This document shows, piece after piece, positions 20,285 through 33,226 of a DNA stretch of 64,000 nucleotides. The stretch is from assembly GCA_947034885.2 (NCBI GenBank), contig OX344755.2, positions 26,915,052-26,979,051 of the forward strand, written 5' to 3'. Within the stretch, counting starts at the first letter, position 1; each line of letters starts with the position of its first letter. The notes under the pieces were generated by a model that was not told the DNA's origin, searched no databases, and worked only from the letters and a program-made list of their open reading frames with translations. Source of the stretch: Thuidium tamariscinum (Eukaryota; Streptophyta; Bryopsida; Hypnales; Thuidiaceae). Made by a program: the position numbers and the translations under genes.

Positions 20285-23200
20285 ATAAGGCCATATTCGT
20301 TAAATTGAGAAAATGTGGGGTCTCATTTTAATCATGATCCTAAATTTAGAAAGAAAAAATAGTCATTAATTTGAGACAATTTATTAAATTGAGACAAAAA
20401 CATGCCAAATTCATCAAAAAATAATGAAAGGAAGAAATGAATTGGATTAGAAGATACATTCAATATCGAGTACAAGTAGGAAATTTAGAATTCAATATTG
20501 TAAAATATACAATAACATTCAATCTTAAATACAAAATATTAAAATAATGAAAATATCACAAAGAATCTACAAAATGCTTAATGTACCATAGACAATAACA
20601 ATACAAATGTATTAAAATGAACAACATCCATGACATTTGATTTCAAAAATGTGGTCAATACAATAATCCAAAAAAAAATTTGCAAACAAATTATAAGTAT
20701 TTTTTCCTACTTATTTATTTTTAATAGTTTTTTTTCTATTTTTCCAAAGACAATATAGAAAATAGCATTTGAACTTATAAAACTACTAGCAAATTTTTTT
20801 TTTGGTTACTTTTTTTAATATATTTAAAACCAACTACAATCTTCTAATAATAGCTATTCGAGTTCTATATCTCTAAACTAAAAATCTTCACGCCGATGAT
20901 CCATTGTTGCCTTCATTGAGCATGTAAGCATGCACTGATGCCTTAATGATATCAATTTGGGTTTGGGGAATTTTGATCTTTGGATTTGAAGTCCCTGCTC
21001 TCACACGTGGCTTCCAAGTTCCAACCAGTCATGATGCAATCTGTGTGTGCCCAACTTGAAGATATAGCTTTATCTTCGCCCCAAGAATTCCCTTGTTTTG
21101 TATCCCAGCCATTGTAGGTGCCCTCATCAATGTGTTGAAAAGATGTAGGTGTCCAATATTGGAGTTGAATGAAATTGACATGCGTAGGATCTGGATTAGG
21201 GTTTTTCAATGCCCGTGCAAGCCAAAATGGACGAAGATCACCATCAGCAGGACGTACAGCAACAAAATATCCTGCATAAACATCACGACCAACACGAAAT
21301 GAAGGAAGTGGACGATCACGTCTATGACCAACAAATGGTGCATTTTCTGCAAATTCTTCACGCACTATATTGTCATCATGGTATTGATCCACTTCCTTAG
21401 TGGAGATGATTGAATTTGGCCAAAATCCATCTCGCAAGGTCTCACGTCTCACAAGTGGTTCAAGCAATGCATTTGCTACACCTTCCCAATACTTCTTCAC
21501 TGGCTCAATCTTTCTCCGAAATTCTCCTGACAAGTCTTGATTGGCCATTGCACCCCACAAATCAATGTAGCCATCTAAACCCTTCAAAACCTCATCAAAG
21601 CAACGCATAACATGCAGAGCCAAAGACTGAGGACTACCTCTAGGAACTTTAGGGTGACCATTTGTTGTCTCCTTCCACAAACGAATCCCTCTACCTTCCC
21701 TTGGCAACCAATCACTATCAGTACAAAGAATTTTGTATTGCATCAACGGCCATCCGTTAGAGTCCTTATAAAATTTGAATTGTTGAGCTTGAGAATGACC
21801 CTATAGTGAATCATCACCTGTATGCAAGTACCCTTCTACAAACCCTTTGAAATCCGGAACCTCTTCAATGAAATGTGAAATCACAGGTTGTGTTTCGCAA
21901 TCCATGAAGGACTTTATCAACCTTGGAATTGTAGGGTAGTCATTAGTCTTTAATTTGGTACTCCATAGACCAAAAAGATCATCAATATCTTTGTGAGTAT
22001 GTCCAACAATAAGGAAATTGATGTATATTTCGCGAAATATAGCTCTATGAACAAGAAGAGAACAAAATGCAAAAACCCTGAAACGGTTTTTGTTGTCCCC
22101 TGAGGCATTGTCAAGTTGGAGAGTCAATACTACAGGAAGACATTGAGGTTGAATAACCTCTTGAGGAGGAGGAGCAAGGGAATCTTCACACATCTCTGAG
22201 CCTTCTAGAATAGCTAGAGATAAAGGATGAATAGGATCATCCTTCACAAACAACTTCCGCGATGAGACTTTAGGCTCAGACTCTAAATCACGTAACAACT
22301 TTGCAATGGATCCAACTATATGATTAGAATCTGTGGGGAAGATATCCAACCCATAGTGCGCATATCGAACATCTCCATGTCCATGAGCAATCATGCCCGT
22401 AACTGCAACTGGCATCTTCATAGAAGAATTAGTCCATTTGTTCTTGTGAGAGTAATGTGGAGAAGCCGTTTTGGAATGATCCATTTTGTCGTGGATTATA
22501 GTCAACATCTTCTCTCGACTTCTCTCAAACATCATGCGGTTTGCATAATACAACTCTCGATGCGCTTGCTGCCCTGTAAGGTGCACTTTCAATTTTTTAG
22601 TCCACACTTCTTGAGCATGAGAGCGTGGAGTACAAGCGTTCCTTAGTTGCTTCAATCTGTCACATTTCCCACAACGAGCAAAACTGTCACTACGAGCCTT
22701 TGGAGCATATTCTGGAAATGAAATGCGACGGATGTTGCTCAATCCACTTGTTGAAACATGCTGCAATTGGAATGATGAATTCACGCTATTAATCTCTAGC
22801 AATGTTTCACTCCAGCGGAAAGCTGAAGGAAGAACCATTGAAGGAACTTTCTCTCTTGATTGGAGAGTCCTTGATTTGTGTGGCATTTGGTCAGCGCTTC
22901 TATCAAGAACAAGTCGAAGGGTAGCAGTGGCCTATAGTGTATGCGTCCTAGGCTTCTTCAAACCAAGATTGCCATGATGCCCTGGTTTCTTATCATTTCT
23001 TGCTCGCTGTCTATACCTATAGAAGGTGGATTTGTGAACTCCATGAATGATGCACCAAGCAATAGGACAAACTTCTCGAGATGCCAAAGTGATCATCTCT
23101 CTCCCATTTGAGTCATGATGAACTTGCTTGTGTACACCAAGCAAACATGATTGACGATTGTACACACCACCATGAACATAAAGCTGAGAACGTATGGCTT

Positions 23201-23750
23201 GAATCTCCCCCCAAGGAAATGGTTGCAAACAATTCTGTCGACAGCACAGCATCGTCGAAACCTCGGTAATGGCTCGCGTTATAAGAAGGGATTCTTTTTT
23301 AGGAAGATTTTCCAGCTCCTTCTCATGCGAACTTTCATAGGAACAAACACCTGTTCGAGCACGACATGTAGATGCACTTATAGCAGTCTTGAATATATGA
23401 ATTTGATCGTGATCGAATAGGCTGGCACCTCTGAGGAAGACCCTTGAAATGTGCCAAGACCGCATTGACCACATCCAAGAGAATGGAACGTCATGCTCAC
23501 TCAATGACTGTGCAATCTGAACTGCAACATGATCGTCTCCGAGAGGATTTCCATCCATGTCAATGACAAGGTTGGCATCGACGCTGTGGCAAATCGGCAA
23601 ATCACTCTTGCAACCTCCACCCCAGCTTCGTTTGTAAGGGTTACTGTCGTAGCACAAGGAAGCACAAATCCGTCTGTAGGTGCTAATTTGATGTTAACAC
23701 CGTTCAAATGACTCGTGTATCGTTTCCACAGGATTTTACGTAGTTTCCTC
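20285..23750 (-). pseudogene. DUF7869-type (transposase-like) gene, copy 1: two in-frame TAGs and an 8-bp duplication frameshift
   Basis: The minus-strand frame runs about 900 codons from near 23657 to TGA 20952, broken by TAG at 22932-22934 and 21801-21803. Both TAGs stand where the copy at 48-55 kb has CAA. A tandem duplication of GATTTGCC (plus-strand coordinates 23588-23603) shifts the frame from the older upstream frame. Features in order: a helix-turn-helix-like segment (VCPIAWCIIHGVHKSTFYR), Cys pairs (FARCGKC), then the DUF7869 core LTLQLDNASGDNKNR and FLIVGHTHKDIDDLF. This family is widespread in animals, algae and early plants and is suspected to be transposon-derived; its chemistry is unproven. 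Homology with copy 2 continues through the 3' flank to about 20285. A 5' extension lies in another frame (to 23750). It is probably dead. Confidence 0.7.
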
Positions 23751-23759
23751 AAGTTATCC

Positions 23760-25036
23760 GGAATAACAGGATGCGGAAAACAACCCCAAGACGACAGTAA
23801 CCGGATTCCTAACCAGAAACTTCCTCACAACATCCGCATTCTTGTAGATTGCCTTTCTCACCATTCATACATAATTTACTACTCTCACAACAACTTCCAA
23901 ACAGGGAGGAGTGCCCAAACTCTGTACCTTCTCCTATCCGGACTCACAGTATCCGATTGGGCGGATTAGGAACCGGAAGGAGTGCCCAAACTCTGTACCT
24001 CTTCCGGATCCGGTTTCCAGATCCAATCACTCAAGTAACCAATGAAGTTTAGCCTCTATATTAGAGGGGTCTGCGGTTGGCATTTAGGAAGGATGCGTTG
24101 AATCCTACCCTCCTCAGGATTATAGTGAATGGAGTTCCACTAAAAGAGAAAAATAACAAAAGACATAAAAGAAATAGGCTGCAAGTTCCTCCTCACAACT
24201 AATCTGGATTGCAATCCTAACTAGCAGGTCACTCAGGAAACCCCTACAAACCCCACATTACTACAATGACAGACTCACCCAAACTCAGTTCCTAAGGCTT
24301 AATCTAGGAGCCAGATAACTAGGAGATCCTAACTGCCTGCACATCCCTCACTTCCGGTTATAGTAGGACCTCAACAAACACGTCAATTGGCATGCGCCCA
24401 CTCTCCTAGCAGAAGACACCCAATCTAAGAGCGGCTTTCCCACACAGAAGCCTCCAAGTGACTGCAACAGCTAGACTTCAATCCTAATACACCAGTAGCC
24501 TCAACCAAATCACTTCAATTTCCCGGAACCGGATTCAGACAAAGTCTGGGGGAGACACCTCATCCAAACACCTGCAGACCCAGCTAGCTACCTCACACTA
24601 TCCAATGGTTCTAGCATTGCACGGCATACCAATCCAGAGTCGAGACTTGTTTAGACCAACTCTTAGAAAGTAGAAATCTGGAAATCAAATTGCAAATGAA
24701 AGGAAAAACAGAAGTAGGAACACCCGGGGCAACCAACTAATAGCCACCCCTAAATACCAACCCAAGGGAACCCTAAAATCCCCAAGGGAACAAAATCAAA
24801 GGACAAGAGAATGCCAGGTGGCATTCCTTATCCACAAAAGTCACTTTCCTATCCACCCAACTGGACCCGAAAAAAGTGGATCTCAGATCTTGAAAATCCG
24901 TATCTGACTGACTAGGTGCATTCTAAGTCAAAAGCACCTTGCTAACTGCTTCCTACCTATTGGAAAGGTAACTTTCTACCTTTTCCACTAAGTCTGCCCC
25001 TCAAAATTCTCTACCTACTCCACTTTCTATTCCTAA
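23760..25036. other. 3' flank of the gag-like ORF, with an 18-bp direct repeat
   Basis: No coding sequence. GTGCCCAAACTCTGTACC occurs at about 23911 and 23979. Many CCGGAT/CCGGAA words are shared with the neighbouring ORF, suggesting both belong to one element. No long terminal repeat pair or primer-binding site could be demonstrated. Confidence 0.4.
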
Positions 25037-26974
25037 CTACTTCTTCATCCGCTTTTGGGGGGAATCCGCATGCTTGGCGGCCCCCTTGCGTGCTGGCTGT
25101 TTCCTACTGGTGGAAACCTTTGCCGACGCAGCTGCTTTGCCTTTGGAAGGCGTGGCAACATTCTTACCCTTCCCCGCAGATTTCGGAGGCATAATTTCCG
25201 CCGGGTCTGACGGTTCCGGTTCCGGTTCTGATCCTGATCCGGATTCCGAATCCGACTCCTCTTCTTCGTGCTCGCTCTGCTCTGGGGACTCGTCTTCGTC
25301 TGACTCCAGCTGAATGGGACTCTCCCTCGCCCTCTTTGTTGTAGCCTTCCTCTTCACTGTGCTAGGAACCTTGGGAGACTTCTTGGATACCTTGCTTGGA
25401 GGCGTCTCCTGATCCTGGTCTTCCGCTTGGACTTGCTTCCGGATTTGGGATCCGGGTGTTGCCCCTTCTCCCACATCAAGATCAAGTCGGGAAGCTGCCT
25501 TGGGCGCCTGTGGAGTCTTTTCTTCCATTGATCCCTTGCCTTTGGACTTCCCAGAGTCAAGTGGAAAAGCCACTTTGAATTCAGGAACCGGGATTACACT
25601 CTCCTTACCTTGGCTGGCTTCCTTCCCCGTTTCCGGATCCGGATACAGTCCAGCCCCTTGCAAAGCCTCCCTGATCTCAAACAAAGTCCTCTCCATCCTC
25701 TCACCAAACTCCACTAGCACCTTCACCATCTTAGGAGCTACGGATGGTCCTGCCTTATGCACTTCCTCATCAAATAATCTAGCCTTATTAAGTGCATCGC
25801 CCGGAATCTTAATAGAATCCCGGATCCACATGAGGGTTGCTTGGGACTCACCCAAAAGCCTCCTAGACTCTTCTGACTTCCTCTCCAACTGATGTTGGAG
25901 ATCCCTAACCTGAGTGGACAATTCCGCAATCCGGCTTTCCCACTTTCCAACATCCTGATTTTTGAGAAGTTCCTCTATTCTCTCACACAAAACAGAGGGG
26001 CTGATGTTTCCCATCAGTCTACATGCCTTCCGGACTTCCTCTCTTTCCCCACTCTGATCCTTTCGGATCCTCTCCAAATCCGCAATCACAATTCCTAACG
26101 GATCCTCCTTCCCGTCACTCGGCCAGACCGGATCCTCTTTCACTTCCTCAACCTCTGGCTCCTTTCCCTTCCTTGAAACAGGAACCTTCTCTTGCTTTCT
26201 CTCCTTCTCTGAAGACCCTGGTCCTTTCGAACCTTCCTTTCCCTCTCTCTCTTCCTCACTTTCCAATTCCGGGGGAGGACTGATGTCAAACTTCAGCATT
26301 ACTAAGGCTGACTTGTACAATGTGGCCTCTCTATCCCTCAGCAAATCAAGAGAGTGATACAGATGAAAGAGAAAAGGACTGAGGATGGTGGGTTTAGACT
26401 TTCCGGCCAAGGTTACCAACTTTTCTACATGATCCCGAATTACCCTCCCCCAACTAACCTTCCGCTCCCTGGATAGAGCCCCGAAGATCGTGTTGGCTAT
26501 CGTGGTTGTAATCCGGGTTGGCCTTTCCGGATACAGAATCGGGGTTAGGAACTCTAGCACTCTCCTATCCCTCTTGCTTGCACATTCCGCGACCGTATAC
26601 CCGTCCTTAGGATGCGGTGGTTTGGAGAACTTACCCTTCAAGAACTTGTCCGTCCTTGAGGCTCCTCCTTCTCCCTCCTTAGGAAATCCATACGCCTTCC
26701 TCCAAAGTTCCGCTGTCCACCGGTTAGGAAGCGCCCTAACAGTCCGGCTCCACTCACTAGATTGATCCTCCATCACCTCCCGGACCATATCTTCGTCCTT
26801 GAGGTTCCATGGGCACTGCAGCAACCCTAGGCAGCCAATCTGGGTCAAGTCCTCCTCCAAATAGGCACGCTCCTTGGCATCCTTGGGCACCCTTGGAGTC
26901 ACGGACTTTAGGTTCACGAAAACCGGATCCTCCGCTTCCTTGGACTTCCCCATCTCACTTAGATAGGCGCTCAA
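25037..26974 (-). CDS. Uncharacterised 645-codon protein with gag-like layout
   Basis: Uninterrupted minus-strand ORF from ATG 26974 (a second Met at residue 8 is an alternative start) to TAG 25037. The first ~240 residues are folded-looking and include LPNRWTAELWRKAYGF, LEFLTPILYPERP and KVSWGRVIRDHVEKLV. A charged linker and a helical coiled-coil region follow (about residues 300-430), then a long Pro/Ser/Glu/Asp-rich tail and a strongly basic end (RKQPARKGAAKHAD, KRMKK). Folded N terminus, coiled coil and basic tail recall a retroelement gag or the 'putative plant transposon protein' class, but no CCHC zinc knuckle, protease or polymerase is present. It sits between two parts of the DUF7869 locus, as an insertion would. 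The family is not identified. Confidence 0.5.
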   Translation of the reverse strand: MSAYLSEMGKSKEAEDPVFVNLKSVTPRVPKDAKERAYLEEDLTQIGCLGLLQCPWNLKDEDMVREVMEDQSSEWSRTVRALPNRWTAELWRKAYGFPKEGEGGASRTDKFLKGKFSKPPHPKDGYTVAECASKRDRRVLEFLTPILYPERPTRITTTIANTIFGALSRERKVSWGRVIRDHVEKLVTLAGKSKPTILSPFLFHLYHSLDLLRDREATLYKSALVMLKFDISPPPELESEEEREGKEGSKGPGSSEKERKQEKVPVSRKGKEPEVEEVKEDPVWPSDGKEDPLGIVIADLERIRKDQSGEREEVRKACRLMGNISPSVLCERIEELLKNQDVGKWESRIAELSTQVRDLQHQLERKSEESRRLLGESQATLMWIRDSIKIPGDALNKARLFDEEVHKAGPSVAPKMVKVLVEFGERMERTLFEIREALQGAGLYPDPETGKEASQGKESVIPVPEFKVAFPLDSGKSKGKGSMEEKTPQAPKAASRLDLDVGEGATPGSQIRKQVQAEDQDQETPPSKVSKKSPKVPSTVKRKATTKRARESPIQLESDEDESPEQSEHEEEESDSESGSGSEPEPEPSDPAEIMPPKSAGKGKNVATPSKGKAAASAKVSTSRKQPARKGAAKHADSPQKRMKK

Positions 26975-27780
26975 GACTTCAAGACGGATTATCTCACCAC
27001 AAAACCCTCAAAACACAACCAGCGTTCAAAGAAACCACGAGGTTCTCACTCAAAACCCTCTTCCTTCAAGTCGGCCGCGCGCACTTCCACGATGCAAGAA
27101 CCGGAAACTCTGAAGCTCTCAAACTCTCGCTCTCATAACACAAAAGAGCTCTCAAAACACATCCAAGCAATACTAAAATGAATCGCCACCAAATGAGAGT
27201 GACGACCCCCCCCATCAGTCATGACCCCTTGAACCCCGGAACTAGCCGTTAACTGGCAGTTCCGCGATTTCCGGAGAATTCCAACCGTTAGGGTTTCATC
27301 CACTTTTCCCCCGGCGGTGCCGCCTTTGCCGGTTAGGGTTCCGTTGGCTCCTGGACAACTGATGGTGGCCCTTGGATGACATCTGGACCCGTCCACGATC
27401 CTAGGGCTGAACCCCAAATCCTCAATCCAGTTTCGGATTTCCCGGTTAGGTAAGGGTTTCTACTTCCCTTCCTTAACCTAATTATCCCAATTGGATGTCT
27501 CCAATTTCCACCTCTTCCACCTCTTACTAATTTTCCTTATTCTTGATCAAAGAATCGAAAAATTTATCTAAGATAAGCTTCCTTATTCCTAATTCTATAC
27601 TAAATATTAAAAACCTGTATTCTAGGTTCCCACAATTATCCCTTTTATAACCCAAGAAGATTGAGGGATACCCTCGTCTGCAACTACACCATTTGGTAAG
27701 GTTAGCAGCGGAACTGCAAACTCATTCGCACTTGAAGTCTCCATTCTGCGCAAAATGAAACCTTATTACTTATACAGAAA
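26975..27780. other. 5' flank of the gag-like ORF
   Basis: Moderately GC-rich to about 27430 with 'ccggttagg' words, then AT-rich. No LTR or promoter motif could be established. Confidence 0.4.
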
Positions 27781-27782
27781 AG

Positions 27783-28553
27783 GATATCTTCGATTCAAAG
27801 ATAAAGTATTATAAACATCACTCACAAGTAGGGCCAATGACATATCATGATCAAAATTAATGAATAGAAAGAATTATCCCTAGTCATGACAAAATAGATA
27901 AAACACAGTACCTAACATTACAACAATCCGTGTAGGACCTACACATCAACTTCTATTGTGATTTTCCCTTCATTTAGAACCTATTTTTCACCTTTACATT
28001 TATCTGCAATTCGAAGATAATATAAAATTTGGATACTCTACTGGACCCAATAATTCTAATCGCGATTGTGTAAGTTCTTTAAAATGGTTAGTTATAACTC
28101 CGAACGAATCTATCCTACGGACACTTCTTCACTTCAACAATTGGAATGGTAGATATATCTTCGAGTCGAAGATAATACTCCGATATAAAGCTGAAGAGAA
28201 AAATTATGCTTCATATTACTTAAGGCAACATTTATTTGTTCGGTAATATCTGTAATTTGAGAACAAATACTCTCAAAGGCGTTAGAATTTTGAAATCTAT
28301 TAGAAATATCTCTAAATGACACTGCCCATTATACTCTTATTCCATATGGAACATGAAGTTGTATATTTATCTTCGAATCGAAGATAATTCTTATTTTGAG
28401 ACCCAAGGTCTCCATATGAAATTGCCATGTATTTAATCGGCTCGAAATTTTGGATGTTAGTTATTATCTGTAAGTTCAAGAAAACACTCTTATTGTCCAT
28501 GATTATGCTCGAATACAGAATACTGAAAATATTATCTTCGACTCGAAGATAAT
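27783..28553. repeat. Five 23-bp palindromes at 156-217-bp spacing
   Basis: Copies at about 27783, 28000, 28156, 28367 and 28531. The last three are perfect or nearly so: ATTATCTTCGA, central base G, A or C, then TCGAAGATAAT. They lie downstream (minus strand) of a GTAAGT donor, so probably inside a 5' intron of the DUF7869 locus. Confidence 0.8.
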
Positions 28554-28859
28554 GTACAGGGTGACCCCAAATTCTTTATTCTTCGCGGAAATTAGTGTAC
28601 AGATGGCTCCGTTCCGAATTTTACGGCATAAAATTCGCGCTCCACTAATCGCAATGCGTACAACATACCCTAGAAGAAGACTATTACACTGACTGAAACA
28701 TCACAATTGAAGGCAAGTAGATAATTGCACAAACTAAAACATTGATAAAGAAGACGTACTCATCGAAACTGTGACCAAACACAACTGTGGATGCATCTCT
28801 ACTAGGACATAGCCAAAGCGTGTGCATTGGAATTCAGACAGGACATGAAATATGAATCA

Positions 28860-29190
28860 CAAACTACAACAAAGTTAACTTTAGGTACTTCAACTTACGA
28901 GAACCCGAGCGCAATCGACCTGTGGACACGCTAATGCAGCTGTGAACTAGAAGAGAGCAATGTAATGTTGCAAGGCAGCAGCGGAATGAAGATAGAGGAA
29001 GGCGGCGAGTGGAGGAAGAAATGAAATAGTGGTGCTCACTGGGAGAGAGACGATGCAAATGAAGTGGCGGGATGAAACGAGCGGGAAAGGTGGTGAGATT
29101 TCAAACTTTCAAGTTTTCTCAGACTCAGGGGAGAAGCACCTGCGGGGTTCAAGGGGAGTTGACATTCTTACCCTCCTTTATAAGGTGCTG
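28860..29190 (-). promoter_or_regulatory. Promoter/first-exon-like block of the minus-strand DUF7869 locus
   Basis: On the minus strand a TATA-like TTATAAAGG (about 29178-29186) precedes a pyrimidine-rich leader. The leader ends in a good splice donor, GGTTCTC|GTAAGTTG, near 28897. Palindrome-bearing intron-like DNA follows. A diverged inverted copy is at 18655-18966. Transcription from here toward 23.7 kb is inferred. Confidence 0.4.
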
Positions 29191-32190
29191 ACGGAACCTA
29201 CTCAACAACTTTTTATTAATTGAAATGGAATCTTAGAATTTGTCGATCACTTCAACATATAAATAGGGGAATTTCAATTGAAGGCTTCTCTGACAATTGT
29301 CATTTCTTCCGGGCCACGGAATTTACTGTTAAATGCTCTTCCACAATTGGAATTCATCACATCATATAGTTATCTCTAAATTTGACGTGTTCTCTTTTTC
29401 TTCAAAACCACTCATTCTGAAAACAAAAGGTGGACAAGGGATAATGCATGTGGCAATGCAAATTTTGAACAAAATGTATATAATTATTTTACTAGAAATT
29501 TAATATGGAAGATTTTTAATTCCATGTATAAAGTATAGGATACAGTTTTGGAGTTACAAATTTAGGGTTCGAGGCTTACATTTCAAATTTAGGATCTACA
29601 TTACATTAGTACTTCAAGAATTTCACTATCCATTTATTGCCTAAACCCTAATCCTAACACTAGGGGGCCTAAACGAAGAAATATATATAGAATCAATTAA
29701 CTTTACCAAAAAAAAAGATGCAGAAGATGATGTTTACTGTAATCTCTAAACATTAGAAGAAAATAGTAGGGATTCAAAAAAAAATGTGCAGGAAGCATTA
29801 TCTTGCAAGTTCATACGGAGAAAAAATGCACCCTAAACATCTAAAATACTTGGCCACCAATAAAAACACATTGCTTACAGATGGTAGTTATATAATATCT
29901 TTTGAATCATTGAATGACCTCATTAAAGATGGCCACTTGTCCTCTTTGTATTCTATAATTACAACGTTGTTCACTAAAATCACCTAGGAGTTTAGAAAGA
30001 AATCTTTAGGTACACAATGCCAATTATAAAATTAATATGCACTTAATTTTTTTTAATGTATAGGATTAGCTGAAAATTTTAAATAGAAAATAATATAACA
30101 TCATTCCCTAATTCAAATTCCTAAATCTCAAGGAACTCATGAGGGACCTTACAATTCCTAAAAGCCTCCTTTTGAACTCAAACACCTTGTATTGGCTTCA
30201 TAATGTGAAATTCTAGATAGAACTTCTTAGTACCATAGTTACCACTTACTTTAATGTATTTGTAAAGTTTAGTTTCACTTTATTTGAACAACTATTGCAA
30301 AAGGTATAACATTTTTTTCAATATAAATATCAATATAGTTGGGGCACTACAAATGAAGCCTACATTTCAAAACATGGGCACAGTCATGGAATATGCAAAT
30401 GAATCGGACAACATTTTATTCTTCCTTTACACTCAAGTGAGTATTTTGATTTAGTTCTAATTTATAAATGAATTGATCCTTTAGAGATGAATAGTTCAAA
30501 AACAAATTACAAGTATTACAATAGAAAGTCCTAAGTACAGCCCAGAGACTATTTTTTCCAAGCAAAGGTATATATCCCTCACTATATTTCATAATTACCC
30601 CTTGTGTGGCAAGAGGATATTTTATAGTGTGAAATTTACATACATGTCAAAAATAAATATCTCTTTAATATAAGCAATGATTTCATAAAAACAATCTTTA
30701 CAAGCCAAATGTACCTTTTCTTCTACTATTGCATATAAGTATTGAAGTTTATATTAAAAACTTACATTGTTAAATAACATCAGTTAAGAGTAATTGAAAG
30801 TAAATTGTTTGAGATTGAACCTAAAGAATACCTGCAAATTTAGTTTCTAAAAGTATGAATTTTTATTTCTTCTAAATTGTTATAGTTTCTATATTATTTT
30901 GTAGTTCATGTTTATGGTGGTATCATTAATACTAATCATTTGAAAAGAAAGTCAAATTCCAATAGCTTCTATTTGTTTAGAGTCCCAAAAACATACAAAG
31001 TACAATATTATAGTATACCCTAAAACAAAAACAAAAAAAACCTCAATAAGTTTGGAAATACTCAAAGAACAAATACCATGAAGAAAAAAAATTACTAATA
31101 GCCTTTATTAAATGTTTCTTTTTTGATGAAAAAGAAAAGAAACAATAAGATATCTACAAGCTAACAAGGACAATAAGTGAATAACCCTTTGGATATAATC
31201 AAAGGTCAAATTGTGCATTCAAACAAAGTATTCACAATTGCCACCCTAAGCCCAGGCATAAATATTACTTCTTAGTTTGTCACTATATATGTGGAATACC
31301 TTCTTTGGTAAAAAATTGTTAGAATCATTCTCTTTACAAACAACTGCCTTTAAACAAAAAAATTAGGATTTTTTTTTATTGCAAAATTGCATCCAATTAG
31401 TATGAAGTTTAAATTCAATTAATTAAAAAAAAATAGCTTTAATATAAATTAGCACCTTTCTAAAACTTTATAAAGGCAGCAAGTACTTTAATTTTTTTTT
31501 ATAGTAAAATAAAATGAAAGACTAAATTATAATGAATTATCTACTTTGAGAAGCAAAGGTACATATTCATCTTAAAAGAATATTAGTTTTACTAAATATA
31601 ATTAGATGATGTCACAGGTATTTTATGTGTAGGATTTATAAGGTCACCAACCCTTCTTCATTGAGCTAAGGGAATTGCAATGCAAGAACAATATATGGCC
31701 TAATATTAGTACAACTAAACTTCAAATTATAAAGAAACAATTAGAGTATAAAAATTATCTAGATAGTTGGAAGACATCAAGAAGATTTAAGAAAGAAGAT
31801 AAATTTTTTCCCTTAATGAATAGTCATTGAATAAAGTTATTTTCAAAGAAAGATACGAAATGTAATTTGATCCCTTCTTTAAAACCAAAGTGAAATGTAG
31901 CCAACAAAAGCCTTTTAATCTTTAGAAGTGGCTGAATGCCCTAAACCGTAAACAACATCAGAGGTGTTCTATGGTCAAAGAATGAGAATACATTCTGTAG
32001 TGCAGGAGCAAACTACAGGCACTCATCCACAGAGATACAATTAGAAAATAAAGATCTTCTACAAATGGTTGACTTCAAATGCGCACTTTTGAATTTCATA
32101 GTACCAATGATTCCCATGGTTGCATAAAAGATGGTTTTCTTCATGACCCCATAATCGTTCAAGGGTTAAATGGTGATTTTTTGATAAACA
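29191..32190. other. Very AT-rich 3-kb stretch, nothing recognised
   Basis: No gene, RNA or convincing repeat structure is seen. The region is AT-rich, with only short chance ORFs such as 29784-29987. Confidence 0.5.
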
Positions 32191-32830
32191 CTTTCTAGGT
32201 TTAACCCTATACCCATTAAGGGGTACACACCATCACACACGCCTATAGGTCTCGGGCACGGGTACCGGCTCTCCACTCCCGCGGTTATAGGGTCCCGCGA
32301 AGTTCTCCTTCGGTGGCCGCGAGGGTTTACCACGACATTGTCGTGGCTCCCATTTTCTCTGTATTGTGGGTGCCGCTTGTGCGTGTTTGTGCTGCTTCGC
32401 GTGTTTGTTTTTTGTTCTCTTCTGTTTCGCTTCTGTTTGTGAAGTTTGTGTTTCATCTTTTGAGGCGGAGGTGGTTGCGGCATTGCGTGAGTACTGTGCA
32501 CACAAATTGGCCAGCGCGCTGGTGTTTGTAATCTGGGCCTTTGCGCACATTTCTTTTGATTTCATTTCTTGAGTGCGTGGTTGGAGCGCTTGGTTGGAGC
32601 GCACTTTCTGTCTTCTGAAGTGTCACCGTCTTGATTTGGTTCACGCTTCCTACTGTTGAGCAAGCGGCAGATCTTTGTGGGCGCTTTGCTTTTGAGATAA
32701 ACCTTAGCCCCTCCTTGCGTTCAATGCATTCTTTTTGTTTTTAATTTTTAATTTGGGTAATGCTGCACCTTAGGGTTTAGGGTTTAAAGGATTCTGGAAG
32801 GACAATCATCAGACGGTCTTCTTCCAGAGA
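32190..32830 (+). promoter_or_regulatory. GC-shifted block and telobox, possible promoter/leader of the large plus-strand gene
   Basis: Composition rises abruptly at 32190. A perfect CCACGACA/TTGTCGTGG palindrome lies at about 32330-32347, and the telobox TTAGGGTTTAGGGTTT at 32772-32787, of the type found near plant transcription starts. No ORF is convincing on either strand. The assignment rests on position only. Confidence 0.3.
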
Positions 32831-33226
32831 TTACTGTGATATCAAAGTGCACACTATCTTTGATTCAGTTGTGGTATTGGTCTATTGATTTTTTGCTATG
32901 TTGGCCTCCGTGAACTCCACGAATGCGGTCAAATTCTGCACACAAAAGTACTCATAGTTGCAATGTGTAATGCAAGCGCCAAAGAGCTTGAAGTTCAAGA
33001 GTGCCTTCCACATCAAACTAGAAACCAGATAACTCCTAAGCAGGAAATTGGTAGGTCAGTTCATTCAACTTCATTTTATTTCTAACTTCTCAGTACATAC
33101 AAAATGCACAGAAAAGCAACAATAACACACTGGATTAGGGTTTAGTACCAGTGCAACTGCTGTACACGATTCAGTCTACAAAAAAAGTAGTTCAGGTCCC
33201 TCAGTACTTGCTTATTGCAGACAATA

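Noticed and set aside
23715..27700. Complete LTR retrotransposon around the gag-like ORF
   Set aside because: No LTR pair, primer-binding site, polypurine tract, protease or polymerase could be found.
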